64,000 bases of DNA. Origin: Burkholderiaceae bacterium. Its GTDB lineage: Bacteria > Pseudomonadota > Gammaproteobacteria > Burkholderiales > Burkholderiaceae_E. A program made the position numbers and the translations under genes. The stretch spans positions 186,001-250,000 of the forward strand of contig JADJVQ010000002.1 in assembly GCA_016710525.1 (NCBI GenBank), written 5' to 3'. Positions 27,164 through 36,195 of the stretch are shown here, one piece after another. Numbering within the stretch: the first letter of the stretch is position 1; each line of letters opens with the position of its first letter. The notes below the pieces were generated by a model that was not told the DNA's origin, made no database searches, and saw nothing but the letters and a program-made list of their open reading frames with translations.

Positions 27164-29272
27164 TCAGGCGGTCAGGGCCCGGTAGACCTTGCTCAGCGCC
27201 TTGGGCAGATCGGCCACTTCGTCGATCACCAGGTAGCGCTCGTCCGGGCACATGCGCCGCAGGTAATCGTAGCCGGCCGGGTCGATGGTCACGCAGAAGG
27301 TCTGCACGCCCTTGCGCTCGGCCTCGCGCAGCGCGGCGGCGGTGTCCTGGATGCCGTATTCGTCGTCATTGCGGTCGGGTCCGTAGTCGCAGTCCTGCGG
27401 GTAGCCGTCGGAGACGACGATCAGCACCTTCATGCGCGCGCCCTCGCGATCGAGCTTGGCCAGCGCATGGCGGATCGCCGGTCCCATCCGGGTCGAGCGG
27501 CGCGGCTGCATGGCGGCCATCGCGGCCCAGCTGCGCGACGAAAGCCGTTCGTTGAACTCCTTGGCGACGTGGAACTCGACGTCCTGGCGGCCGTAGCCCG
27601 AGAAGCCGTAGATCGCGAACGCGTCGCCCAGCGTTTCGAGCGCTTCGCTCATCAGCGCCAGCGACTCCTTGGCGACATCGATGACGCGCCGCTTGGGACC
27701 GGGTTCTTCGGCCTCTTCGACGTCGTTCCAGAAGGCGTAGACGAACTCGCCGTCGGGCGGCGGCGCGGGTTTGGGCGGGGGCGGCGGCGCCTTCGGGTCG
27801 GGCACCGGAAAATCGGTGGAGGCGCTCATGTCGAGCAGGAAGACGGCGGCCACCTCGCGCAGCGCCCGGTCGCGCCGCCGGTAGACATGTTCGTCGGTCG
27901 CATGACCCGCGCGCCGGTCGATCATGGCCTCGATGATGCCGTCGAGCTCGAGCTCCTCGCCGTCGCTGACCCGGCGAACGCGCTGGTAGGACTCGGGCTT
28001 GATGAACTTGAACTGGCGCTTCACCTGGCTGGCCAGTTCGGCGTGGCGCTGGCGTACATCCTCGATGAATCCGAAGTCGTCGCCGCGCAGCCGGTGCTCG
28101 AACAGCCGGCACCAGCCCTTCAGGTAGTCCTGGCGGTGATAGTCCCATTCGTCGTAGAGATAGCTGCGCGCTTCGCCCCCGGGTTCGCCGAAGGCACGCC
28201 GCAGCAGCGCGCGATCGCCCTGCAGCTCGCGCTCGAGGCGGGCCCGCGCCTTGTCGGCTTCGCTCGACTTGTCGCCCTCGGCGGGCGCCAGCGCATCGAG
28301 CAGCGAACCGGTGTGACCGGCGCGCAGCTGCCGCTGGACCAGCTCCGGGCGGACCTCGCCGCGGAAATCGACCGGCTCGCCATCGAAGTCGGCGTCATCC
28401 AGCGCAAAGTCGTCGTCGGCCGCGTTGTCGCCCGGCGGGCCGTGACCCGGCGGACCGTCGGCGGCCTTCTCGGACAGCGTCTTCACATCCTCGACGTCGA
28501 TCAGGCGTTCGTCTTGCGCGGCGCGGGCCAGCGCCTGCAGGCAGTGCATGGCCGCCCGCGCGCTGTCGTAGACGCTGGCATCGGCGTGGCGCAGGCGCTG
28601 GGCGGCGTCGAGCATCGGGCCGAGCTGGCCGCTGCGGTCCGCGGCCAGCAGCGCCTGGCGGGGAGCGCCCAGGGTGAACTGCACCAGGCACTCGAACAGC
28701 GCGTTCACGCGATTGGCCTGTGCCGCCAGCGTGTCGGCGTCGGGCCGTCCGGCCAGTGCGTGGGCCAGCACGCGGTCCAGGTCGGCGAGTGCGCCGGGGT
28801 AGCGCGTGCGCATCGCCTCGTCGATGCGCAGGTCTTCGAGCGTCATGAAGATCCGGCGCATCAGCGCCGGCGCCCCCCACAGGCCGAAGAAGCGTTCGAG
28901 GTCGGTGGGCCGGTCGAGCGCGCCGGCGGTCTCGGCCGGCAGGCCCTCGAGGCAGTCTCGCGCGGTGGCCATCGAAAACTCGAAGCTGCCGTTCTCGTAG
29001 AAGCCCAGCTGGTGCAGCACACTAATCCGGTAGACGCCCAGGTTGTGGCGGGCCGTGTCGAACTGCTCGACCCGTGCGGGCAGATAGATGGCCGTGCCGT
29101 CGGTGGTCACGCCGTCGGGGCGAAAGCTGCCGGTCAGGCTGTCGGTGGGGCGCAGGTGCAGGTAGTGCCCGGACAGCCCCTGCGTGAACAGCGAGAGCAG
29201 GCGCTGCACATCGGCCAGCTCGAGCGCGCTGTCGTTGACGACAGCAGCGGGCGGCGGCGCGGGTGCGCTCAC
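27164..29272 (-). CDS. VWA-domain protein of the NorD/CbbO type
   Basis: This 702-residue protein has a long N-terminal helical region and a C-terminal von Willebrand A domain (from about residue 475) with an intact MIDAS: DMSAST, the downstream Thr in RRSTRMGPAIRHAL, and VVSDGYPQD. An acidic stretch (NAADDDFALDDADFDGE) and a Pro-rich loop inside the VWA domain (PKAPPPPPKPAPPP) are notable. NorD, CbbO and CoxE partners of MoxR-type AAA+ proteins bind a target metalloenzyme and help load or reactivate it. The GTG start overlaps the AAA+ stop (GTGA), so the pair is coupled. No rubisco, nitric oxide reductase or CO dehydrogenase genes are nearby, so the client is unknown. Confidence 0.88.
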   Translation of the reverse strand: MSAPAPPPAAVVNDSALELADVQRLLSLFTQGLSGHYLHLRPTDSLTGSFRPDGVTTDGTAIYLPARVEQFDTARHNLGVYRISVLHQLGFYENGSFEFSMATARDCLEGLPAETAGALDRPTDLERFFGLWGAPALMRRIFMTLEDLRIDEAMRTRYPGALADLDRVLAHALAGRPDADTLAAQANRVNALFECLVQFTLGAPRQALLAADRSGQLGPMLDAAQRLRHADASVYDSARAAMHCLQALARAAQDERLIDVEDVKTLSEKAADGPPGHGPPGDNAADDDFALDDADFDGEPVDFRGEVRPELVQRQLRAGHTGSLLDALAPAEGDKSSEADKARARLERELQGDRALLRRAFGEPGGEARSYLYDEWDYHRQDYLKGWCRLFEHRLRGDDFGFIEDVRQRHAELASQVKRQFKFIKPESYQRVRRVSDGEELELDGIIEAMIDRRAGHATDEHVYRRRDRALREVAAVFLLDMSASTDFPVPDPKAPPPPPKPAPPPDGEFVYAFWNDVEEAEEPGPKRRVIDVAKESLALMSEALETLGDAFAIYGFSGYGRQDVEFHVAKEFNERLSSRSWAAMAAMQPRRSTRMGPAIRHALAKLDREGARMKVLIVVSDGYPQDCDYGPDRNDDEYGIQDTAAALREAERKGVQTFCVTIDPAGYDYLRRMCPDERYLVIDEVADLPKALSKVYRALTA

Positions 29273-30177
29273 GGCAGGATGACGTCGACGATCGCGGCCA
29301 CCGCCTCCTGCACCTGGGCATCGTCGGTCACGGCGCGCGCGATCGCGACATCGCAGGCGCGCCGCGGCGAGATGCCGCCGGCGATCAGCTGCGCGGTGTA
29401 GATCAGCAGCCGCGTGCTCACGCCTTCTTCGAAGCCGTGCTCGCGCAGGTTGCGCACCTTCTCGCCGATCGTGGCCAGGCGCAGCGCGGTCTGGGGATCG
29501 ACACCGCTCTCGTGGGCGATGATGGTGGCCTCCAGTTCGATGGCCGGGTAGTCGAACTCCAGGCTCACGAAGCGCTGCCGGGTCGACGGCTTGAGGTCCT
29601 TCAGCACGCTCTGGTAGCCCGGGTTGTACGAGATCACCAGCAGGAAATCGGGATGCGCGTCGAGCAGCTCGCCGGTTTTTTCGATCGGCAGCAGCCGGCG
29701 GTGGTCGGTCAGCGAATGGACGACCACGGTGGTGTCCTTGCGCGCCTCGACGATCTCGTCCAGGTAGCAGATGGCGCCGCTGCGCACGGCGCGGGTCAGC
29801 GGTCCGTCCATCCATACCGTGGCATCGCCCGACAGCAGATAACGTCCCACCAGGTCGGTGGCGGTGAGGTCTTCATGGCAGGCGACGGTGATCAGCGGCG
29901 TCGCATGGCTGCGCCGGGCCGTGTCCATTTCGCGGAACAGGCGCCAGGCCATGTGCTCGACGAAGCGGGTCTTGCCGCAGCCGGTCGGCCCCTTGAGCAG
30001 GACCGGCAGGCGGGCCGCATAGGCCGCCTCGAAAATCTCGACCTCGTCGGCCAGCGGCAGGTACCAGGGTTCGCTCGCCAGGTGATGGGCGTCGCCCTGG
30101 GGAATGCGGGGCTGGGTGCCCGCGGGGGCGGAGTCGCCGTTGACGGCGCCAGTCAGGGTCTTCATCCGGGATTCCAT
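29269..30177 (-). CDS. MoxR-type AAA+ ATPase (CbbQ/NorQ family)
   Basis: This 302-residue AAA+ ATPase has Walker A GPTGCGKT at residues 63-70, Walker B ICYLDEI, a sensor region FLLVISYNPGY and the C-terminal lid ending VDVILP. CbbQ/NorQ members form hexamers that, with a VWA partner, remodel a metalloenzyme or rubisco. The partner gene overlaps its stop. It begins directly after the acyl-CoA dehydrogenase stop (no intergenic base), so dehydrogenase, AAA+ and VWA genes form one transcript. ATG 30165 is a second possible start. Confidence 0.92.
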   Translation of the reverse strand: MESRMKTLTGAVNGDSAPAGTQPRIPQGDAHHLASEPWYLPLADEVEIFEAAYAARLPVLLKGPTGCGKTRFVEHMAWRLFREMDTARRSHATPLITVACHEDLTATDLVGRYLLSGDATVWMDGPLTRAVRSGAICYLDEIVEARKDTTVVVHSLTDHRRLLPIEKTGELLDAHPDFLLVISYNPGYQSVLKDLKPSTRQRFVSLEFDYPAIELEATIIAHESGVDPQTALRLATIGEKVRNLREHGFEEGVSTRLLIYTAQLIAGGISPRRACDVAIARAVTDDAQVQEAVAAIVDVILP

Positions 30178-31362
30178 TCAGAACGACAGTTGGCGCGCGG
30201 CGAGGTCTTTCATGATCTCCTCCGAACCGCCACCGATCATGTTGACCTTCACTTCACGATAGATGCGCTCCACCCGCGTGCCGCGCATGAAGCCCATGCC
30301 GCCCAGGATCTGCACGGCGGTGTCGGCGCAGAACTGCAGCGTCTGCATCGACTGCACCTTGAGCATCGACAGCTGTGCGACCAGCACCTTCGGGTCGCCC
30401 GCGCTGTTCTCGACCCGCCAGGCGAGGTCTTCGAGCAGCGTGCGGGTGGTTTCGATGCGGATCGCCATGTCGACCAGCTTGTGGCGGATCACCTGGCGCT
30501 CGGACAGCGGCAGCCCGAAGGTCTTGCGCTCGCGCGCCCAGGCCAGCGCATCTTCGAGGCAGATCTGCGCGAAGCCATAGGCGCCGGCCGCCATGCCGAT
30601 GCGCTCCGAATTGAAGTTGCGCATGACGATGGGAAAGCCGCGGTTCTCTTCGCCGATCAGGTTGGCGGCGGGCACGCGGCAGTTCTCGAAGTGCAGCGTG
30701 GCGGTGTCCGAGGCCCACCAGCCCATCTTCTTCAGTTCGGTCCGGGTGAAGCCGGGGGTGTCGCGCTCGATCAGCAGCAGCGACACGCCGCCGGCGCCGC
30801 GATCGGCCGGATTGGTGCGCACCGCGACCGAGTAGTAGTCGGCGCGCATGCCCGAGGTGATGAAGGTCTTTTCGCCGTTGACCACGTAGTGGTCGCCCTC
30901 GAGGATGGCGGTGGTGCGCAGGCTGGCCACGTCGGAGCCGCCGGACGGTTCGGTGATCGCCAGCGCCGAGATCTTGTCACCGGCCAGCACCGCGGGCAGC
31001 ACACGCTGCTTCATCGCGGCGCTGCCGGCCGCCAGGATGGGCGGCGAGCCGATGGTGTGCGACATCAGCGATGCGCACACGCCGCCGGCGCCGCCGCGCG
31101 CCAGCTCCTCGGACAGGATCAGCTTGTAGAAGATGTCGCAGGGCGTGCCGCCGTACTCCTCGGGGTAACCCAGGCCCAGCAGGCCGGCCTGCGAAGCCTT
31201 GCGATACAGCTCGCGCGGAAAACCGCCTGCTTCGTCCCATTCGTTGGCATGGGGCGCGATCTCGCGGGTGGCGAAGGCGCGCACGGTGTCGCGAAACTGC
31301 TCGTGGTCGGCACTGTAGTAGTTGGGATTGCGGTAGGCCGTCAGGCGGTTGGGTGTGGTCAT
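30178..31362 (-). CDS. Acyl-CoA dehydrogenase
   Basis: This 394-residue acyl-CoA dehydrogenase has LAITEPSGGSDVASLRTTA, HYVVNGEKTFITSGMRADYY, RKTFGLPLSERQVIRHKLVDMA, QILGGMGFMRGTRVERIYREVKV and MIGGGSEEIMKDLAARQL, all close to the long-/branched-chain branch. ATG 31362 (MTTPNRLTAYRNPNYY) was preferred to a start 47 codons upstream because the extension is Arg/Ala-rich and unlike the family. It heads the minus-strand operon with the MoxR and VWA genes and is divergent from the nitronate monooxygenase, with about 205 bp between that should hold both promoters. Confidence 0.93.
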   Translation of the reverse strand: MTTPNRLTAYRNPNYYSADHEQFRDTVRAFATREIAPHANEWDEAGGFPRELYRKASQAGLLGLGYPEEYGGTPCDIFYKLILSEELARGGAGGVCASLMSHTIGSPPILAAGSAAMKQRVLPAVLAGDKISALAITEPSGGSDVASLRTTAILEGDHYVVNGEKTFITSGMRADYYSVAVRTNPADRGAGGVSLLLIERDTPGFTRTELKKMGWWASDTATLHFENCRVPAANLIGEENRGFPIVMRNFNSERIGMAAGAYGFAQICLEDALAWARERKTFGLPLSERQVIRHKLVDMAIRIETTRTLLEDLAWRVENSAGDPKVLVAQLSMLKVQSMQTLQFCADTAVQILGGMGFMRGTRVERIYREVKVNMIGGGSEEIMKDLAARQLSF

Positions 31363-31567
31363 GGCGTGTGCCGCTGCGGGCGGAGCGTGGTCTGCGTGGG
31401 CCGATGCTACTACCGAGGCGCTCCCGCGCGGTTTCCGCTTTCGCGATCGATCACAGGTGCGATGGGACGGCGGCCTTTGTTCCATCCGACGGCTCGGGGA
31501 CAATATCCCGGGTCCGTCCCGACACCAGCGCGTCGGGGGCGGTTTCGTCTTCTGCCAGGAGCATCCG

Positions 31568-32679
31568 ATGCCGACACGTCTTCAAGCCCTGCTGGGCATA
31601 TCGCATCCTGTGATCCAGGCGCCCATGGCGGGTGTTCAGGGCAGCCGTCTCGCCGTGGCCGTCTCGAACGCCGGCGGGCTGGGTTCGCTGCCCTGCGCCA
31701 TGCTGGGTCTGGACGCGATCCGCGCCGAACTCGACACGATCCGTGCGCAGACCGATCGTCCCTATAACGTCAATTTCTTCTGCCATGTGCCGGCGCCGGC
31801 CGATGCCGCCCGCGAGCAGCGCTGGCGCGCTGCGCTGGCACCCCTGTACCGCGAATTCGATCTAGACCCTGACAAGGTGCCCGGCGGTGCTGGCCGGGCA
31901 CCCTTCGATGACGCCATCGCCGACCTGCTCGACGAGTTTCGTCCGCCGGTGGTGAGCTTTCATTTCGGGCTGCCCGCCGCCGCCCTGCTGGATCGGGTCA
32001 GGGGCTGGGGCTCGCGCATCCTGTCCTCGGCCACCACGCTCGAAGAGGCACTCTGGCTGCAGGACCGGGGGGTCGACGCCATCATTGCCCAGGGCGTGGA
32101 GGCCGGGGCCACCGCGGCATTTTCCTGTCCGACGACCTGAGCACCCAGATGGGTACCTTCGCCCTGGTGCCGCAGATTGTTGCCCGGGTGCGCGTGCCGG
32201 TGATCGCCGCCGGCGGCATCGCCGATTCGCGCGGCGTGGCGGCAGCGCTGGCGCTCGGCGCGTCCGGGGTCCAGGCGGGCACCGCCTATCTGCTGTGTCC
32301 GGAGGCGGACACCACGGCCATCCATCGGGCGGCGCTGGCGGGCGAGGGCGCCCGGCACACGGCACTGACCAATGTCTTCACCGGCCGCCCGGCGCGCGGA
32401 ATCGTCAATCGGCTGATCCGCGAGATCGGGCCGCTCAGTCCGCTGGCCCCGGCGTTTCCGACGGCGGGCGCGGCGATCGCACCCTTGCGCGGCCGGGCTG
32501 AATCCCTGGGCAGCGGCGAGTTCACGCCGCTGTGGGCAGGCCAGAACACCAGCGGCTGCCTTGCCGTTACGGCAGCCGAGATCACGGCAGGGTTGTGCGA
32601 GGGCATCGGGTCGAGACGTGCCGCGAGCCCGGTGCACCCGCTTCGATCCGCCGACTCGACCCACTTCATGGAATCCCCG
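31568..32679 (+). pseudogene. Nitronate monooxygenase-like flavoprotein, frameshifted
   Basis: The protein is a class I nitronate monooxygenase-type FMN barrel (MPTRLQALLGISHPVIQAPM, NAGGLGSLPCAML, VVSFHFGLP, VDAIIAQGVEAG). The first frame then runs out at 32140. The expected GGHRGIFLSDDLSTQMGTFALVPQIV continues in the next frame and carries the catalytic-region His. One G added to the run 32105-32108 restores it. Family enzymes oxidise alkyl nitronates such as propionate-3-nitronate to keto acids. The repaired frame has no stop before the following hydrolase start, so the given end is arbitrary: either the natural stop has been lost through another error or the two proteins are fused. A purine-rich AGGAG lies upstream of the ATG. 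Confidence 0.8.
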
Positions 32680-33555
32680 ATGACCGCTTCGACGCCTCCC
32701 GACATCACCCGCATCACCACCCGGACCGGCCTCGCCTTCGATGCCTGGGTCGCCGGTCCGGCCGGCGGCGACCTGGTGGTGATGCTCCATGGCTATCCGC
32801 AGTCGCGACACACCTGGCGCGAGCAGTTGCCCGCCCTGGCGGCGGCGGGCTATCGGGTGGTCGCCCCGGACCAGCGAGGTTATTCGCCGGGTGCCCGGCC
32901 CGATCCGGCCGATCTGGCCAACTACCACTACGATCGTCTGGTCGGCGATGTCATCGACATCGCGGCCGCCTGCGGCCGCGAGCAGGGCCGATTCCATCTG
33001 GTCGGCCACGACTGGGGCGGCCAGGTGTCCTGGGGCGTGGCCGACCGCCACGCAGACCGCCTGGCTTCGCTCACCATCCTGTCTCGGCCGCATCCGTCGG
33101 CCTTCGTCCGCGCCCTGGCCAATCCCGATGGCGACCAGAAGCACCGCTCGCGCCATCATCGCGCCTTCCTCGATGCCGGCACCGGCCCGATGTTGCTGGC
33201 CGATGGCGCGCGCCGGCTGCGGCGCGGCCTGATCGAGGCCGGCGTACCGGCCGACGCGGTCGAGCTTTACGTGTCGGTGCTGGGCAGCGCGGAGGCGATC
33301 GAGGCGGCGCTCGCCTGGTATCGCGCGCAAAAGGAGCTGCGCGTGGCCACCGGAATCATCACGGTGCCCACGCTGTATGTCTGGGGCGATGCGGATTCGT
33401 CGGTGAGCGCGGCGGCCGCGCACGGCACCGCGGAGTTCGTGAGCGGACCCTATCGCTTCGTCGCACTGCCCGGCGTCGGGCACTTTTCGACCGATCAGCA
33501 GCCGCAGCGTGTCAATGAACTGCTGCTGGCCCACCTGGCTGAGCATCCGGTGTGA
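32680..33555 (+). CDS. Epoxide-hydrolase-like alpha/beta hydrolase
   Basis: This 291-residue alpha/beta hydrolase has an Asp nucleophile (Asp111 in LVGHDWGGQ), the oxyanion motif HGYP at 37-40, an acid in GDADSS and the catalytic His in PGVGHFS. An Asp nucleophile with HGxP is the pattern of epoxide hydrolases and haloalkane dehalogenases rather than esterases; the Trp that follows the nucleophile fits both. Two in-frame ATGs (32668, 32680) are possible starts, and 32680 gives the usual family N-terminus. The frame is open into the upstream nitronate monooxygenase. Together the two suggest oxidation and hydrolysis of small xenobiotic or plant-derived compounds. Confidence 0.85.
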   Translation: MTASTPPDITRITTRTGLAFDAWVAGPAGGDLVVMLHGYPQSRHTWREQLPALAAAGYRVVAPDQRGYSPGARPDPADLANYHYDRLVGDVIDIAAACGREQGRFHLVGHDWGGQVSWGVADRHADRLASLTILSRPHPSAFVRALANPDGDQKHRSRHHRAFLDAGTGPMLLADGARRLRRGLIEAGVPADAVELYVSVLGSAEAIEAALAWYRAQKELRVATGIITVPTLYVWGDADSSVSAAAAHGTAEFVSGPYRFVALPGVGHFSTDQQPQRVNELLLAHLAEHPV

Positions 33556-33642
33556 ACGTGTCGTGCGGCTCTCGAGGGTCTGAGTGAGCTGCCCACCCGA
33601 AGTGGGGCCGCGTCGGCCCTCTTCATTCGAAGGAGCGAATGC

Positions 33643-34948
33643 ATGCTGTCCGACCGCTACGGCCTTTTGCTGAGCACCCTTTCGGCCCCGGCGCGCGACG
33701 CCTACGTGGCGGCCTGCGACGCACTGTTCGCGGCCGATCCGCTGGCCCAATCGCGATTCCGACTGGCGATCGAGCAGGACCCTGCTTTCGCGCTGGCGAT
33801 AGCCGGCCTGGCGCGTGCCGAGTTCATCCTGGCACGCGTGCCGCAGGCGCGCGAGCTGGCGGCGGCGGCGCGCATCGCCGCGGAACGTGCCACGCTTCGC
33901 GAACGCAGCCATGTGAACGCGCTGTGCCTGAGCATCGAAGGCAAGGGCGTCGAAGCGCTGGCTGCGACCCGCGAGCATCTGGTCGAGTGGCCGCGCGACG
34001 CAATGGTGCTCGCCCCGGCCACCAGCGTGTTCGGTCTGATCGGTTTCAGCGGTCGGCAGGGGCGCGAGCCGGAGCAGCTCGCATTGCTCGAGCCGCTCGA
34101 ACCGCTGCTGGGCGGCGACTGGTGGTTCGACGCGGTGCACGCCTTCGCGCTCGAAGAGTGCGGGCAGCTCGCGCGCGCGCGCACTGATCGAGCGCAGCCT
34201 GTCGATCAATCCGCGCAATGCGCACGCCGCGCACATCCTGGCCCATGTGCTGTACGAGCAGGGCGAGGATGGAGCCTCGCTCGCCTTCCTCGAGCGCTGG
34301 ATGTCCGACTACCCGCGCGAGGGCATGATGCACTGCCACCTCTCGTGGCATGTCGCGATGGCGGCGCTGGCCATCGGCGACTACGAGCGGGCCTGGTCGG
34401 TCTACCAGGCGCAGGTCCATCCTGGCGCGAGCTGGGGCCCGCCGATCAACACCCTGACCGATTCGGCCGCCTTCCTGTGGCGGGCCGAGCTGGCCGGCGC
34501 GCCGCGCCGCGCAGACCACTGGCGAGAACTCGGGCGCTACGCCGACGAGCGCTTCGCCGCCCCGGGGCTCGCCTTCGTCGACACCCATCTTGCCCTGACG
34601 CGGGCAGCCACCGGTGGCGATGTCGCTGGCCTCGTGGCTGTCTTGAGGCAGCGCGATGCCGAAGGAAAATCGCCCGCCGGCGGGGTGGTCGAACACCTGG
34701 CCGAGGGCTTCGCCGCCTTCGAGCGCGTCGACGACGAAGCGGCGATAACGGCGCTGACCGCCGCGCTGCCGCAGACCGTGCGGATCGGCGGCAGCCGCGC
34801 GCAGCGCGACCTGGCGGTCAATACTTTGCTGGCTGTTTATCTGAGGACAGGACGCCACGCCGACGCCCGGGCGCTGATCGCGCAACGCGAGGATCGGCAA
34901 CCCGCAGTGCCGGTGGCGGGCTGGGCCGCACTGGCGACGCCGGCGTGA
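33643..34948 (+). pseudogene. TTC38-like tetratricopeptide protein, frameshifted
   Basis: This is a helical repeat protein resembling tetratricopeptide repeat protein 38. TPR-like segments run from MLSDRYGLLLSTLSAPARDAY through LAIEQDPAFALAIAGLARAEF; the second half includes AAHILAHVLYEQGEDGASLAFLERW and HCHLSWHVAMAALAIGDYERAW. The first frame changes to unrelated sequence after CGQLARAR. Conserved protein resumes as LIERSLSINPRNAHAAH if one GC unit is added to the (GC)n run at 34171-34182. Repaired length is about 435 residues. AAGGAG precedes the ATG. Function of bacterial TTC38 homologues is unknown; a scaffold role is the default guess. Confidence 0.75.
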
Positions 34949-35033
34949 CCGCCGACGCCCGACGCGGGCGCGGCGGCCATCAGGCTCGCGTGTTCCGAGT
35001 CGATCTCGAAGCGCCTGTCGCTGGACAGCTGCA

Positions 35034-36192
35034 TCAATCCAGGCTGCGCCCTTCGGGAATGATGTAGGCCACCTTGCCCAGCGCGTCGCGCACCGGTGTC
35101 AGGGTGAGGACGATCCGCCGGGGCCGGCCTTCGATCAGCAGCGGTTCGGTCGGGTAGCTCACCGTGTCGCCGGCTGCTGCCCGGGCAATGGCCTGTCGCA
35201 GCCGCTGGCGGGCGGCCTCGTTTGGCGCCTCGTCGCGCCCGGACCAGGGCAACTCCCACAGCGGGCGGCCGATCAGGTTCGCATCGCCCACCGTGAGCGC
35301 GCGCCCTGACCGATTGATCTCCAGGACGGTGCCCTGTGGATCCAGCAGTCCGATCGCCTGCGCCGCGTGCTCGAACAGCGCGCGCAGCCGTCGCTCGCTC
35401 TCGCGCAGCCGTGCCTCGCGTGCCAGCCGCTCGCCGATCTCGCGCAGGTGCGCCGTGTAGGTGAGCGAGCCACCGGTGGACACCTTGGTGATCGCGACCT
35501 CCATGGGAAAGCGCTCGCCGTCGCGGCGCAGGCCTTCCACCTGGGTGCGCTCGGCCATCGGCCGCGAGGCCTGCTTGCCGGCGCCGAATCGGGCCATGTT
35601 GTGTTGGTGGCGCTCGCGTGCGTCAGGCGGTATCAGCATCGCCAGCGGCTGGCCGAGCACCTCCTCGGCGCGATAGCCGAACATCTTCTCGGCGCGCAGG
35701 TTGAAGAAAGTGATGCGCTGCTGCGCATCGGTCGAGACGATGCCGTCCTCGGCCACCTGCAGGATGCGGGTGGCCAGCAGGTTGGCTTCCTTGAAGGCGG
35801 CCTGCTCGCGCCGGCGCACGGTGTTGTCGCGCACGGTGATGAGATAAAGCGCCTGGCCTTCGATGTAACGCTCGACCACCCGCACTTCCACCGGCATGGT
35901 CTCGCCGGACCTGCGCTGCGCGATCAGATCCAGAAAACGCTGCTGGTGATCATCGGGTTCCTGTGCCCAGCGCTGCAGCCACTTCATCGGGTCGGCGCGC
36001 CGGTCGGCCTGCGGCGGCACCAGGGTCGAGATGCTGCGCCCGAGCAACTCGGCGCGGGCGTAGCCGAAGAGTTTCTCGGTGCCCGCGTTCACCTGCACGA
36101 TCTCGCCCAGCCGGGGTGGCCACCACGACCGCTTCCGGCAGGCCTTCGAGGACCGCCCGCACAAACGCGGGCGAAGGCGGTACAGGCGACAC
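35034..36192 (-). pseudogene. Multi-PAS-domain sensory protein, frameshifted
   Basis: Three PAS domains follow one another: the first from LPEAVVVATPAG then EIVQVNAGTEKLFGYARAEL, the second from ILQVAEDGIVSTDAQQRITFFN with AEKMFGYRAEEVLG, and the third from LFEHAAQAIGLLDPQGTVLEIN. There is no kinase, GGDEF or HTH output domain. The first PAS is split: one surplus base in the C run at 36106-36108 changes frame. Repaired length is about 385 residues from a GTG start. The GTG lies three bases after the stop of the diiron protein gene, so the sensor is co-transcribed with a redox enzyme and its ferredoxin and may report on oxygen, flavin or haem status (inference). Confidence 0.8.
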
Positions 36193-36195
36193 CGC

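Noticed and set aside
27467..29401. 644-codon plus-strand frame opposite the VWA gene
   Set aside because: Repetitive Arg/Gly/Val composition and no ribosome-binding site; the minus-strand VWA and MoxR proteins explain the sequence.
29272..29815. N-terminal extension of the VWA protein to 883 residues
   Set aside because: The extra 180 residues are antisense-like Arg/Gly-rich sequence overlapping the AAA+ gene; the GTGA overlap marks the real start.
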